A stretch of DNA of 64,000 bases from contig CAVYZS010000014.1 in the NCBI GenBank assembly GCA_963773085.1, positions 310,001 to 374,000 on the forward strand, read 5' to 3'. Origin of the DNA: JAENVT01 sp963773085 (GTDB taxonomy: Bacteria; Actinomycetota; Acidimicrobiia; Acidimicrobiales; Ilumatobacteraceae). Below are positions 1 through 8,905 of this stretch, one piece after another. The translations under genes were made by a program, and so were the position numbers. Position 1 is the stretch's first letter. Each line of letters opens with the position of its first letter. Below the pieces are notes generated by a model. The model was given only the letters and a program-made list of their open reading frames with translations, was not told the origin of the DNA and made no database searches.

Positions 1-1
1 A

Positions 2-685
2 GCCACGGTCGTGATGCCGCAGAACGCGAACCCCTTCCGGGTGCAGGTCTGTCGTGAGTTCGGTGCAACAGTCGAGCTCGTCGACAACATCCACGATGCG
101 TTCGACCGGGTCAGGGAGATCGAGGCGAGCGAGGGTCGCACTTTCGTCCATCCCTACGAAGGCCCCAAGACAGCGCTCGGAACGGCATCGGTCGGTATGG
201 AATTCATCGATCAGGTCACTGCCAGCGGAGCGTCCCTCGACGCTGTGATCGTCGCCGCAGGCGGAGGCGGGCTGACCGCCGGCGTCGCCTGCGCCGTGAA
301 GCAGATGAGCCCGAGCACCGCCGTCTACGTGGTCGAGCCCGAGGGGGCCGACAGCCTCAGTCGCAGTTTCAAAGCCGGGTCACCGCAATCGATCGACGCC
401 GTGCGCACCATCGCCGACTCGCTCGGCGCACCACGATGCGAGCCGTATTCCTTCGTGTTGAACCGCATGTTCGTCGACGAGGTCGTACTGGTCGACGACG
501 ATCAGATCCGCGAGGCGATGCGCTTGCTCCTCCGCGCCGCAAAACTCGCTGTCGAACCGGCCGGAGCCGCAGCGCTCGCCGCCTTGATGCACCCATTGCG
601 TACCCGGCTCGACGGCAAGACCGTCGGTGTGGTGGTCTGCGGCGCAAACATCGATCCGGAGACGTTCTCCAGGCACATCTCCTAG
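2..685 (+). CDS. Threonine/serine dehydratase-like PLP enzyme (5' truncated by window edge)
   Basis: This is the carboxy-terminal 227 residues of a fold-type II PLP enzyme of the threonine/serine dehydratase group, which deaminates hydroxy-amino acids to 2-oxoacids. The first complete codons already read inside the family (ATVVMPQNANPFRV matches the usual 'MP..A...K' strand after the PLP lysine), so the start and the catalytic lysine lie upstream of the window. The glycine-rich phosphate-binding loop GGGGL is present, and the C-terminal segment EPAGAAALAAL is typical of catabolic enzymes without a regulatory ACT domain. The call to threonine rather than serine or racemase specificity is inference. 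It converges on the acyl-CoA synthetase downstream, with 91 bases between. Confidence 0.85.
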   Translation, partial: ATVVMPQNANPFRVQVCREFGATVELVDNIHDAFDRVREIEASEGRTFVHPYEGPKTALGTASVGMEFIDQVTASGASLDAVIVAAGGGGLTAGVACAVKQMSPSTAVYVVEPEGADSLSRSFKAGSPQSIDAVRTIADSLGAPRCEPYSFVLNRMFVDEVVLVDDDQIREAMRLLLRAAKLAVEPAGAAALAALMHPLRTRLDGKTVGVVVCGANIDPETFSRHIS

Positions 686-776
686 CGCCCGGCCAGTTCG
701 GCTCGAGCACGATTCGTCACCGTCTCGAGCACGCGGCAGCCGCGACCAGGTCATCGACCGGGAGCCCTACTGGGAC

Positions 777-2396
777 TCAGGCCAGGCCGAGCAGCTCGAT
801 CGAGGCCTCGCGCATGCGGTACTTCTGGATCTTCCCGGTGACCGTCATCGGGAACTCGTCGGTGACGTGCACGTAGCGCGGGATCTTGAAATGGGCGATC
901 CGACCGGAACAGAAGGCGGCGAGGTCATCACGGGTGAGCGTGGCTCCATCTCGCAGACGGACCCAGGCAACGAGCTCCTCGCCGTAGTTCTCGTCGGGAA
1001 CACCAACCACCTGGACGTCGACGATGTCGGGATGGCCGTACAGGAACTCCTCGACCTCGCGCGGGTAGATGTTCTCGCCGCCGCGAATGATCATGTCCTT
1101 GATCCGTCCGACGATGCTCACGTATCCGTCGGCGTCCATGATGGCGAGGTCACCGCTGTGCATCCAGCCGTCGGTGTCGATCGCGTCGGCGGTCATCTCC
1201 GGTTCATTCCAGTACCCGAGCATCACCGAGTAGCCCTTCGTGCACAGTTCGCCGGCCTCGTTCAGCCCGAGGGTCTCGCCCGTGACCGGATCGACGATCT
1301 TCACCTGCACATGCGGCAGCACTCGTCCAACCGTGCCGACGCGCTTGTCGAGGGGGTCGTCGGGCGACGTCTGCGTGGAAACGGGCGACGTCTCGGTCAT
1401 GCCGTAGCCGATGGTGACTTCGTTCATGTGCATCTCATCGACGCACTGCTTCATCACCTCGATCGGGCAGGGAGATCCGGCCATCATCCCGGTTCGCAGC
1501 GGCGACAGGTCGAAATCGTGGAACCGAGGGTGGGCCAGCATGGCGATGAACATGGTCGGCACACCGAGCACACTGGTGCAGCGTTCGGCCTCGAGTGTCT
1601 GCAGCGTGGCGAGGGCGTCGAACGAAGGCGCCGGCAGCACCGTCGTCGTGGCGTGGGTGAGGTTTGCCAGATTGCCGATCACCATTCCGAAGCAGTGGTA
1701 GAAGGGCACGGGGATGCAGACCCGATCGACCTTGCTGTACCGGAACCCCTCACCCAGGAAGTAGCCGTTGTTGAGCAGGTTTCGGTGACTCAGCGTCGCC
1801 CCCTTCGGAAACCCCGTCGTGCCGCTGGTGTACTGGATGTTGATGGGATCGTGGTTGTCCAGCGAGGCGCAACGAGTCGCCAACTCCTCGGGCCGCACGG
1901 CATCGCCGGCCTCCAACAAGCCATCCCAGTCGGGGGTGTCCAAGAACACGACGTGCTCCAGATCGGGCAACGACGGACGCACGTCGGCAACCATGGCGGC
2001 GTAGTCGCTGGACTTGAAACCGGTCGCCGATACCAGGGCTCGGCAGCCCGATTGGGCCAGGGCGAAGCGCAGCTCGTCGGTCTGGTAGGCCGGGTTGATG
2101 TTGACCAGGATCACGCCGGCCTTCGCTGCGGCGAATTGCACGTACACCCACTCGGCGTTGTTGGGGCTCCACATCCCCAGGCGGTCCCCTGTTTGGAGAC
2201 CCAGGCTGAGCATGCCTTTGGCGACCCGATCGACCTGCCCGGCGAGTTCGCCGTAGGTGAGCCGAATGCCTTGGAACGGCACGACGAGTGCTTCGCGGTC
2301 GGCGTGAGCAGCGACCGTGAGATCGAATGCCGAACCGATAGTCGTTTCCAACAACGGCGTACCTGTGTCGCCGATCGCATGCGCAGTGCTCGTCAT
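777..2396 (-). CDS. AMP-binding acyl-CoA synthetase (FadD-like)
   Basis: A 539-residue, full-length member of the ANL adenylating superfamily that would activate a carboxylic acid, most likely a medium or long fatty acid, to its CoA thioester via an acyl-adenylate. Visible motifs in order: the P-loop YTSGTTGFPKGA near residue 190, YGMTETSP near 325, the hinge-region block SGDLAIMDADGYVSIVGR with GGENIYP after it, and the catalytic lysine motif PMTVTGKIQK near the C-terminus. A strong GGGGGAG ribosome site precedes the ATG. The upstream intergenic region also serves the divergent gene at 2510. The exact substrate cannot be read from sequence; AMP-ligases for aromatic or bile-type acids are alternatives. 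Confidence 0.92.
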   Translation of the reverse strand: MTSTAHAIGDTGTPLLETTIGSAFDLTVAAHADREALVVPFQGIRLTYGELAGQVDRVAKGMLSLGLQTGDRLGMWSPNNAEWVYVQFAAAKAGVILVNINPAYQTDELRFALAQSGCRALVSATGFKSSDYAAMVADVRPSLPDLEHVVFLDTPDWDGLLEAGDAVRPEELATRCASLDNHDPINIQYTSGTTGFPKGATLSHRNLLNNGYFLGEGFRYSKVDRVCIPVPFYHCFGMVIGNLANLTHATTTVLPAPSFDALATLQTLEAERCTSVLGVPTMFIAMLAHPRFHDFDLSPLRTGMMAGSPCPIEVMKQCVDEMHMNEVTIGYGMTETSPVSTQTSPDDPLDKRVGTVGRVLPHVQVKIVDPVTGETLGLNEAGELCTKGYSVMLGYWNEPEMTADAIDTDGWMHSGDLAIMDADGYVSIVGRIKDMIIRGGENIYPREVEEFLYGHPDIVDVQVVGVPDENYGEELVAWVRLRDGATLTRDDLAAFCSGRIAHFKIPRYVHVTDEFPMTVTGKIQKYRMREASIELLGLA

Positions 2397-2483
2397 GACT
2401 CCCCCTCATCGGCGATGTTCATTGACCGACCGGGACTGTACATCGAGCCGCTCGACCGCAGAATCGCCCCGTTCGGCGGAGGC

Positions 2484-2509
2484 TACAATCCGGCCAGGGG
2501 GTACGTGCC
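2484..2509 (+). promoter_or_regulatory. Probable promoter and RBS of the maleylpyruvate isomerase-fold gene
   Basis: TACAAT at 2484-2489 is a good -10 box (TANNNT). It is followed by an AGGGGG ribosome site about 10 bases before the ATG at 2510, so the transcript would carry a short leader. Confidence 0.45.
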
Positions 2510-3181
2510 ATGTCAGATCACGACGACGCTGTTACAACGCTGGCCGCCGAACTCGACGCGGTCGAAGGGTTCGTCCGGAGTCTGTCTCCGGATGACTGGA
2601 ATCGGCCGACGCTGTTGGAACCTTTCGACGCGGCTGCCGCGCCATGGACCGTGAAGGAGTTGATCGCCCACATCGACATTTCGATTGGGTTGACGCTGGG
2701 CTTCCTGGATTCGATCCAGGAAGGTCAGCCAGGTCGTGATCGGGTCAGCTTCTTCATCGCCGACCGCAGCCAAGTCGCGCCCGTCGTGTACGACTATGCC
2801 AAGGGGCTGGCCGGGCAGCACTCTCCCGAGTCGCTCAGCGACAAACTCGGTGAGACGTTCCGTGCCACAGTGGAAGGTGCCCGAGGCCATGCTGCCAACA
2901 CCGTGGGGTCGGGATACTTCGCTCTGATGCGACTCGACGAATGGATCCCTTCGCGAACCGTCGAAGCTGTGGTACACGGAATCGACCTCACCGATGCCGT
3001 CGGTGCTTCGGCAATCTCCACAACCAACGGTGTGGCCACCACGACTGCCATCCTCGACGAACTTCTCGCACGACGAACGGTGGCTGGTCGACCAGGCGAC
3101 CTGACCGACGACGTGAGCTTCATCCGTGCGGCGTCCGGTCGGAACGCGCATCCCGACCCACGACTGCCGCTCGTGGTCTGA
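2510..3181 (+). CDS. Maleylpyruvate isomerase-fold (mycothiol-dependent, DinB-like) family protein
   Basis: A 223-residue protein with the N-terminal helical-bundle domain of mycothiol-dependent maleylpyruvate isomerases (TIGR03083-like). Recognisable points are the early 'SPDDWNRPT' helix, 'WTVKELIAHIDIS' (first metal-ligand histidine of the DinB/MDMPI fold) and 'WIPSRTVEAVVHGIDLTDAVG' (final histidine). Family members bind a divalent metal and use mycothiol as thiol cofactor, or act as unknown thiol S-transferases. The presence of this fold supports an actinobacterial host. The true substrate is unknown. Confidence 0.75.
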   Translation: MSDHDDAVTTLAAELDAVEGFVRSLSPDDWNRPTLLEPFDAAAAPWTVKELIAHIDISIGLTLGFLDSIQEGQPGRDRVSFFIADRSQVAPVVYDYAKGLAGQHSPESLSDKLGETFRATVEGARGHAANTVGSGYFALMRLDEWIPSRTVEAVVHGIDLTDAVGASAISTTNGVATTTAILDELLARRTVAGRPGDLTDDVSFIRAASGRNAHPDPRLPLVV

Positions 3182-3213
3182 ACCATCGGCGACCGACCGA
3201 CGAGCGCAGCATC

Positions 3214-4107
3214 GTGACTGTGACGGAACACGAAGCATCGAACCGCGAGCACCTGGAGATGGCGACGACGTTGCTCCAACGTGCCCGGCTGACCGACGAC
3301 GAATCGGGCTTGTGGGAAGCCGCCGACGTCCAGTGGTGGTGGCGTCGTGACCAGCACGATGATCCCGCCAACGCCCGGTTCTGGATCGACGGAGACGGAA
3401 TTCCGGTCGGGATGGTCAGCTTCACCGACTTTGGCGACAGTTGGGGCTGCGACGTCGTCGCTCTTCCGAACGGCGAGCAACTTCCGCGCAGTGCGTTGTG
3501 GCTGCACGCGCTCGAGCGGATGGGCCGCCTTTCGGCGAGACCGATCGAGATAGTGGTGCGCGACGACGACTTGCTGACCGCTGCGCTTCTCGTCGATGCC
3601 GGATTCACTCGTGGCGACGATTCAGTGATGACGTGCTGGATGGCGGCGAGCGACCGCCGACCGATTGCCCCGATTGCCCCGATTGCGGATGGATATCGAC
3701 TGTTCTCGACGGCGGAGCGCCCGCTTGATCCGCATCACATGGTCGGACGCAACGGCGCTCACGTCGCCGAGCGACTTCGGGAATGCTCGCTTTACGAACC
3801 CGAGCTCGACCTCTACGTCGTGGCCGACGACGACGAAATCGCCGCGTATGGCATGTTCTGGGCCGATCACGTCACCCGCGTCGGTCTCGTCGAGCCGATG
3901 CGCACCGAGGATCGGCATCAGAACAAAGGCCTAGCACGACATCTCCTCAGCACCGGTCTCGATCTCCTCGCTCGGCACCGCTGCGAGAGATTGAAGGTCA
4001 GCTACTTCGAGGAGAACGAGCCTGCTCGCCTACTGTACGTCGGCGCCGGTTTCGAACCGCGATCGCGGAGCGGCACCTATCGCCGCCCGGCAGCCGACGG
4101 CAATTGA
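3214..4107 (+). CDS. GNAT-family N-acetyltransferase
   Basis: A 297-residue protein. Its C-terminal half (from about residue 170) has the GNAT fold, with the acetyl-CoA-binding block 'EPMRTEDRHQNKGLARHLLSTGLDLL' (R/Q-x-x-G-x-A equivalent) and the later 'LYVGAGFEPRSRSGTYRR'. The N-terminal half looks like a degenerate second GNAT lobe (DAGFTRGDDSVMTCWM). The GTG at 3214 is chosen because coding character starts here. An ATG at 3259 preceded by CTGGAG is an alternative. The frame stays open upstream to 2941 but there it overlaps the preceding gene and reads as noise. Substrate unknown. A 3x 'APIAPI' proline-alanine stretch sits mid-protein as a linker. Confidence 0.75.
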   Translation: MTVTEHEASNREHLEMATTLLQRARLTDDESGLWEAADVQWWWRRDQHDDPANARFWIDGDGIPVGMVSFTDFGDSWGCDVVALPNGEQLPRSALWLHALERMGRLSARPIEIVVRDDDLLTAALLVDAGFTRGDDSVMTCWMAASDRRPIAPIAPIADGYRLFSTAERPLDPHHMVGRNGAHVAERLRECSLYEPELDLYVVADDDEIAAYGMFWADHVTRVGLVEPMRTEDRHQNKGLARHLLSTGLDLLARHRCERLKVSYFEENEPARLLYVGAGFEPRSRSGTYRRPAADGN

Positions 4108-4202
4108 CCCATCCGAGCGTTTCGGGGCACCTCGGGTGGGACGGAGACACTCCGATGCGAGCCCGCGGGCCCCAAACCCTCCGACGGCGGCGCGACAACC
4201 CG

Positions 4203-5150
4203 ATGCGTCCGACGTGGCAGACTCGTGCCGACGTGGTCGCCAGCTCCCTCCTCCGCATCGATGGCCTCACCAAGCGATACCCGGGGGTGACGGCACTCGA
4301 CGATCTGACGATCGACCTGCCGCGCGGCCTGGTCGGCCTGGTCGGTGCCAACGGCGCAGGCAAGACAACCATGTTCCGGCTCCTGCTCGGCATCTCCAAG
4401 CCGACCGAAGGCCGCATCGAGGTCTGCGGCATCGATGTGGCCGCTGATCCGATCGGTGTTCGGGCTCGACTGGGCTACATGCCCGAGCACGACTGTCTGC
4501 CGCTCGATCAGACCGCTGCCGATGTGGTGTCGACGTTCGGCGAGTTGAGCGGGCTGCCGGCCCGCGTGGCCCGGCAGCGGGCCTCCGACATCCTCGACCT
4601 CGTCGGGCTCGACGAAGCTCGGTTCCGGCCGATCAGCGGGTTCTCCACAGGAATGCGGCAGCGCACCAAGCTCGCCCAGGCTCTGGTCGGTGATCCCGAA
4701 CTGGTGCTGCTCGACGAACCGACTGCCGGCCTGGATCCGCTCGGGCGGGAGGAGATGCTGGCGCTCGTGGCTCGCCTCGGCTCGTTCGGCATCTCGGTCC
4801 TGATGGCCACGCACCTGCTCGACGACGTGCAGCAGGTGTGTGACCACGTCGTGATGATCGACGCCGGACGGCTCGTCGTCTCAGGTGGCACCGACGCACT
4901 CCTCGAACGCACCGGTTTCGTCACGATTGATGTCGGCCCACGCGGTGATGACCTGGTGGCCAGGCTGTCCACGATCGGCATCGAGGCCGTGAGCGCCGAC
5001 GGCCTGGTCGAGGTGACGGTCGACAGCGATCACCAGATGGACACGCTACGAGATGTCATCGCTGAGCTCGAGCTCCCGCTGTATCGCCTGACGACCCGGC
5101 TGACATCGCTCGACGAGGTCTTCCTCCGACTCGCCGGCGGCACCGAATGA
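4203..5150 (+). CDS. ABC transporter ATP-binding protein (first of two)
   Basis: A 315-residue ABC ATPase, the first gene of a four-gene exporter operon. It shows Walker A GANGAGKTT, signature motif FSTGMRQRTK (a variant of LSGGQ typical of drug/Nod-factor type ABC-2 exporters), Walker B LVLLDEPTAGLDP and the H-loop histidine in MATHLLDD. The C-terminal 90 residues match the extra domain of DrrA/CcmA-like exporters. The start at ATG 4203 is a choice; GTG 4233 leaves an equally plausible protein. It is followed 13 bases on by its permease. Substrate unknown. Confidence 0.88.
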   Translation: MRPTWQTRADVVASSLLRIDGLTKRYPGVTALDDLTIDLPRGLVGLVGANGAGKTTMFRLLLGISKPTEGRIEVCGIDVAADPIGVRARLGYMPEHDCLPLDQTAADVVSTFGELSGLPARVARQRASDILDLVGLDEARFRPISGFSTGMRQRTKLAQALVGDPELVLLDEPTAGLDPLGREEMLALVARLGSFGISVLMATHLLDDVQQVCDHVVMIDAGRLVVSGGTDALLERTGFVTIDVGPRGDDLVARLSTIGIEAVSADGLVEVTVDSDHQMDTLRDVIAELELPLYRLTTRLTSLDEVFLRLAGGTE

Positions 5151-5163
5151 ACGTGGTCGCCAA

Positions 5164-6063
5164 ATGAACGTAGTCGGAGGTGATCGGGGTGCTGTCTACG
5201 ACCGCGGGTATCGCCCGTACGACGGGCCACGAGGCCGCCGCGGTGCGGCAACAATGGCTCTGTACAAGGCTTCGATGCGTCGGGCACTCGGGATCCGGCG
5301 ATCGTGGCGACAGAAGTTCGCTCCGTTCGTCCTCCTTGCAGTGGTCACGATCCCTGCTGTCGTCAACGTCGGGATCGGTTACGTGACCCGCGATCAACTC
5401 GACAACAAACTCGAGATCATCACCTATCGCGACTACGTGGGTGTGTCATCGGCACTGCTGTTGTTCGTCGCACTGGTCGCACCCGACGTGATGTGCCCCG
5501 ACCGTCGACAACGCGTCCTGCCGCTGATGTTCGCCCGACCGCTCACAGGGATCGACTACGTCGTGGCCAAGGTTGGTGCGATCACCACGATCCTGTTCGC
5601 CTTCTCGTTCTTCCCGCAGGTCGTGCTGTTCATCGGGAACATGCTCGTCAGCGACAGTGCGTTCGACTACCTGAAGGGACACCTCGACGTCTTGTGGAAA
5701 GTCCCGGTCACGGTGGCCGTGCTTGCGTTGTACTACGCCGTCATCGGCGTCGCCATCGCCTCGCTCACCGAGCGCCGGATCGTGGCCGGAGCCGCTGTGA
5801 TCGGCCTCCTCCTGATCACGTCGATCTCGTCGGGCATCATCGTCGGCGACGTGCAACCGGGCATGGGCTCACTGGGTGCGCTGATCAACGTGCTGTCGCT
5901 GCCGCTGTACCTGCGCGACCTCGTCTTCCTCGGCAACATCGATCCCGACTCCCCGTTGACGGGGGTCGCCAACGGCGGGTTGCTCGCCGTGGTGACGTAT
6001 CTGGCAATCCTCTTCGTCGGCCTCGGCGTGCTGGTGCAGCGCTATCGCTGGGTGGAGCGCTGA
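5164..6063 (+). CDS. ABC-2 type transporter permease
   Basis: A 299-residue membrane protein with a short cytoplasmic head 'YDRGYRPYDGPRGRR', which is common in ABC-2 permeases paired with this class of ATPase, followed by about six hydrophobic segments (near residues 50-70, 95-115, 135-160, 185-205, 210-230 and 270-295). It forms the membrane channel for the ATPase at 4203. The start region carries an imperfect direct duplication, ATGAACGTGGTCG (5147) and ATGAACGTAGTCG (5164). The first copy encodes only six codons before a stop, so the second ATG is the start. Its stop overlaps the next ATG as TGATG. Confidence 0.85.
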   Translation: MNVVGGDRGAVYDRGYRPYDGPRGRRGAATMALYKASMRRALGIRRSWRQKFAPFVLLAVVTIPAVVNVGIGYVTRDQLDNKLEIITYRDYVGVSSALLLFVALVAPDVMCPDRRQRVLPLMFARPLTGIDYVVAKVGAITTILFAFSFFPQVVLFIGNMLVSDSAFDYLKGHLDVLWKVPVTVAVLALYYAVIGVAIASLTERRIVAGAAVIGLLLITSISSGIIVGDVQPGMGSLGALINVLSLPLYLRDLVFLGNIDPDSPLTGVANGGLLAVVTYLAILFVGLGVLVQRYRWVER

Positions 6064-7043
6064 TGTCACCCTTTGATCCCCCGACGCTCAATCCTGGCAC
6101 CCAGGCATTCGGCGACCCTGCGTTCGCCCATGACGCGACGGTCGAGATCGACAACGTGTCGGTGTGGTTCGGCCCGAAGGTGGCCCTGTCAGAGCTCAGC
6201 TGCTCGTTCGGCCCAGGGGTGACCGGCCTGCTCGGACCGAACGGAGCGGGCAAGACAACCCTGATGCGGGCGATCACCGGGCTCGTCGGGGTCAACCAGG
6301 GCACGGTGAGGATCGAGGGTCGCGACCCGCGTCGAGATCGCCGGGTACACGCCCGGATGGCGCTGGTTCCCGAGGACGAGGCGGTTCCGGCCGGGCTGAC
6401 GGCCCGGCAACTGGTCCGCTACGTTGCCGATCTCTACCGCATCACCGATCGCGATGCGCCCGACAACGCCCTGAGTACGGTGGCAATGCTCGACGTCGCC
6501 GATCGTCGCGTCGACGGGTTCAGCAAAGGAATGCGCCAACGCACCAAGATCGCTGCCGCACTCGTGACGGATCCGCAGGTGTTGGTGCTCGACGAACCGT
6601 TGAACGGCGCTGATCCGGTGCAACGGCTGCATCTCATCGCACTGTTCAAACAACTCGGCGCCGACGGTCGCACGGTGATCGTCAGTTCGCACGTGCTCAA
6701 CGAGGTCGAACGGATGGCCGAGCGGGTGATCGTCCTCATGCACGGCCGCCTGGCCGCTGCAGGTGGACGCCACGCGATCCGCGACGCCATGGACGATCGG
6801 CCGCGGCACGTGTTGGTGCGCTCGGACGATGCTCGTCGTCTGGCGGCTGCGTTGTTCGTTCTCGAGTCGGTCGCCGGAGTCACGTTCGACACGTCACGCG
6901 ATGGTCTCGTGATCCAGACCGTGCAGGCTCGCGAATTGGCGATCGCCCTGCCGCGTCTGGCGCGCGATTCCTCGATTCGACTCTTCGAGGTTCGCGCCCT
7001 CGACGACTCACTCGAAAGCCTGTTCCGGGAGCTCGTCCGATGA
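6063..7043 (+). CDS. ABC transporter ATP-binding protein (second of two)
   Basis: A 326-residue ABC ATPase, translationally coupled to the permease before it (TGATG) and the permease after it (ATGA). Walker A GPNGAGKTT, signature FSKGMRQRTK and Walker B VLVLDEPLNGADP are present. The switch histidine is in SSHVLNEVE. A 35-residue N-terminal extension precedes the ABC domain. Two ATPase-permease pairs in one operon suggest either a heteromeric ABC-2 exporter or two sequential duplications; the two ATPases are clearly related but not near-identical. Confidence 0.88.
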   Translation: MSPFDPPTLNPGTQAFGDPAFAHDATVEIDNVSVWFGPKVALSELSCSFGPGVTGLLGPNGAGKTTLMRAITGLVGVNQGTVRIEGRDPRRDRRVHARMALVPEDEAVPAGLTARQLVRYVADLYRITDRDAPDNALSTVAMLDVADRRVDGFSKGMRQRTKIAAALVTDPQVLVLDEPLNGADPVQRLHLIALFKQLGADGRTVIVSSHVLNEVERMAERVIVLMHGRLAAAGGRHAIRDAMDDRPRHVLVRSDDARRLAAALFVLESVAGVTFDTSRDGLVIQTVQARELAIALPRLARDSSIRLFEVRALDDSLESLFRELVR

Positions 7044-7813
7044 CGCAGCCGGTGCAGGTCACGACGCGGCGCCCGCGGTCGCGATCACGTTTCGTCGCGA
7101 TCCTGGTGTACACCCTGCAGTCCTGCCTTCCGCCGAAGCGCTGGGTCGCGTTGCTGTTGCCGTGCGCCGGTGCGCTCCTGTTCGGCCTGCTCGCCCACGC
7201 CATCAACACATCCGCAGAGCGAGCATTCGCCAATGTTGCGGCCGAAGGCATATTCGCCCTGGTCATGCCGATCGCCGCACTCGTGATCGGCGATGCGGTG
7301 CTCGGCGCAGAACTGCGCGCCGGCACGTTCCATTTCACCTGGCTCTCACCGGCTACGACCTGGCAGATCGTGCTGGGGCGGTGGCTGGGGGGCTCACTGG
7401 TCGCCCTCGTCACCATCGCCCCCGCCAGCGCGCTCGCTGCGGTCGTGGCCGGCGCCCCGAGCAGCGCGGGTCCCGCGTTCGTCGCCGCCGCCATCGGCAG
7501 CATCTCGTACGTGGCCATCTTCATCGCCATCGGCTGCATCACCCGGCGTACTGCCGTATGGTCCCTGGCGGTCGTGTTCCTGATCGAGCGTCTGCTTGGC
7601 GCGGCACTCACGGGAATCGCCCAACTCTCGCCGACGTGGGAATCGCGGGCGATCTTCGTCGGCTACCTCGACGACCCCCCGAACCGCCTGATACGCGCCG
7701 GAATTCCGCAGGGTGGTGACGCGGTCGTACGGCTCCTGATCGTGACCGCAGTCGCCCTCGTCATTGCCAACTGGCGTATGGCCCACATGCGAATGTCAGG
7801 CGCTGCCGACTGA
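7040..7813 (+). CDS. ABC transporter permease (second of two)
   Basis: A 257-residue permease with about six hydrophobic segments (near residues 30-50, 63-85, 115-140, 150-170, 177-195 and 230-250). The segment 'GDAVLGAELRAGTFHFTWLSPATTW' is the cytoplasmic coupling helix seen in ABC-2 permeases. It begins inside the preceding stop (ATGA, 4-base overlap) and ends the operon. It probably pairs with the ATPase at 6063. Confidence 0.8.
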   Translation: MTQPVQVTTRRPRSRSRFVAILVYTLQSCLPPKRWVALLLPCAGALLFGLLAHAINTSAERAFANVAAEGIFALVMPIAALVIGDAVLGAELRAGTFHFTWLSPATTWQIVLGRWLGGSLVALVTIAPASALAAVVAGAPSSAGPAFVAAAIGSISYVAIFIAIGCITRRTAVWSLAVVFLIERLLGAALTGIAQLSPTWESRAIFVGYLDDPPNRLIRAGIPQGGDAVVRLLIVTAVALVIANWRMAHMRMSGAAD

Positions 7814-7822
7814 ATCCCTAAG

Positions 7823-8359
7823 GTGCATCAAATGGTGCGCCACCCGATCTTTCAATACGCCTACTTCGTCGAGGATCTCCCGGCTGGCGCGGCGCAGTGG
7901 GCACGCACGGTCGACGCCGGGCCATTCTTCGTCGCCGCCCACCATCGCGGCGACACCTTCAGCTACCGAGGCACAGCGGTCGAAGCCGATGTCTCATATG
8001 CCTTCGGCTATGCCGGTGAGTGCCAGATCCAACTGATCCAGCAGCACGATGATCTCCCGTCGATCTACCGCGACATGTATGCGAGTGGCCAGTTCGGTTT
8101 CCACCACGTGGCCGTGCTCGTCAGCGACTACCGCAGTGAACGACAGCGCATGTTGGATCGGGGCTTCGAGCTGGCCTGCGAACTGCACGCCAATGACATC
8201 GACGCGTGCTACTTCGACACCCGCGCGGCGACCGGTTGCTTCACCGAGCTGCACCTGCGCACCGACCGCATCGTCAGCACGTTCGCCCGTTGGAAGCAGG
8301 CTCACGACGAGTGGGACGGCACCGGCGACACGCTCCGCTCTCACACCAGCGGCACCTGA
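7823..8359 (+). CDS. VOC (glyoxalase-fold) family protein
   Basis: A 178-residue protein with the two beta-alpha-beta-beta-beta modules of the vicinal oxygen chelate superfamily (Glyoxalase_4 type). The opening strand 'FQYAYFVEDLPAGAAQW' and the mid-protein 'GFHHVAVLVSDY' carry the usual first metal-ligand positions, and 'CFTELH' the later glutamate/histidine. Related proteins occur beside hydroxysteroid and fatty-acid degradation genes. It lies 9 bases after the ABC operon and may be co-transcribed. Substrate unknown. Confidence 0.75.
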   Translation: MHQMVRHPIFQYAYFVEDLPAGAAQWARTVDAGPFFVAAHHRGDTFSYRGTAVEADVSYAFGYAGECQIQLIQQHDDLPSIYRDMYASGQFGFHHVAVLVSDYRSERQRMLDRGFELACELHANDIDACYFDTRAATGCFTELHLRTDRIVSTFARWKQAHDEWDGTGDTLRSHTSGT

Positions 8360-8389
8360 CGACCGGCTGGCCTCACTTCGGCGTTCTGT

Positions 8390-8421
8390 TAGCGTGACTC
8401 CAACGCTCAATGGGGGTCAAC
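8390..8421 (+). promoter_or_regulatory. Promoter and RBS of the universal stress protein gene
   Basis: TAGCGT at 8390-8395 is a TANNNT -10 box. GGGGG at 8412-8416 sits five bases before GTG 8422, which is why that GTG is preferred to the ATG at 8410 that overlaps the ribosome site. Confidence 0.45.
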
Positions 8422-8844
8422 GTGAACGAGATCATCGTCGGGGTCGACGGCAGCGCGACCGCTCGAATCGCGGCGGTGCAGGCTGCGGAACTGGCCAACA
8501 ACCTCAACCAGCCGCTCCACATCGTCACGTCGATGACACGCAACACGAGTCAAGAAGTACACGGCGGCGGGTCGGAGACATGGCACTTCGACTCCGTCGG
8601 CATCGCCGAGGAGTCGCTGAAAGCACTCGTCGGTGAGCTGAAGACAAAGGTGCCCGTCACGTACGCCGTCGTCATGAGCGACCCGGCCAACGCACTGTGC
8701 GACGAGGCAAGCCGCCTCGACGCGTCGATGATCGTGGTCGGCAACAAGCGCGTCCAGGGCGCAGCTCGCGTCCTCGGCTCGATCGCCGGCGATGTCGCCA
8801 AGCGTGCCCCGTGCAACGTGTTCATCGTGCACACCCACAAATGA
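8422..8844 (+). CDS. Universal stress protein (UspA family)
   Basis: A 140-residue single-domain Usp. It opens NEIIVGVDGS, the canonical first strand, and carries an ATP-binding glycine motif near the end (VVGNKRVQG followed by VLGSIAGDVAKRAPCNVFIV), which matches the G-2X-G-9X-G-S/T pattern of ATP-binding members. Such proteins form dimers and modulate survival under stress or energy limitation. It stands alone between the VOC gene and the VapBC module. Confidence 0.9.
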   Translation: MNEIIVGVDGSATARIAAVQAAELANNLNQPLHIVTSMTRNTSQEVHGGGSETWHFDSVGIAEESLKALVGELKTKVPVTYAVVMSDPANALCDEASRLDASMIVVGNKRVQGAARVLGSIAGDVAKRAPCNVFIVHTHK

Positions 8845-8863
8845 ACTCGTAACCTCGCCCAGG

Positions 8864-8905
8864 TTGCATGCCTATAGCATGCCTGTAGCATGCTAGACTG
8901 CAGCC
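8864..8905 (+). promoter_or_regulatory. vapBC promoter with triple GCATGC operator; leaderless start
   Basis: Three copies of the palindrome GCATGC lie at 8866-8871, 8878-8883 and 8889-8894, spaced 12 and 11 bases, about one helical turn apart. The last touches the -10 box TAGACT (8894-8899), which ends six bases before the GTG of vapB with no ribosome site between. VapB/VapC complexes typically autoregulate by binding such spaced inverted repeats. The geometry implies a leaderless mRNA beginning at the GTG. Confidence 0.7.

Noticed and set aside
627..2654. 675-codon open frame on the plus strand
   Set aside because: It is the shadow of the acyl-CoA synthetase on the opposite strand; it lacks family similarity and has composition typical of antisense frames in GC-rich genes.
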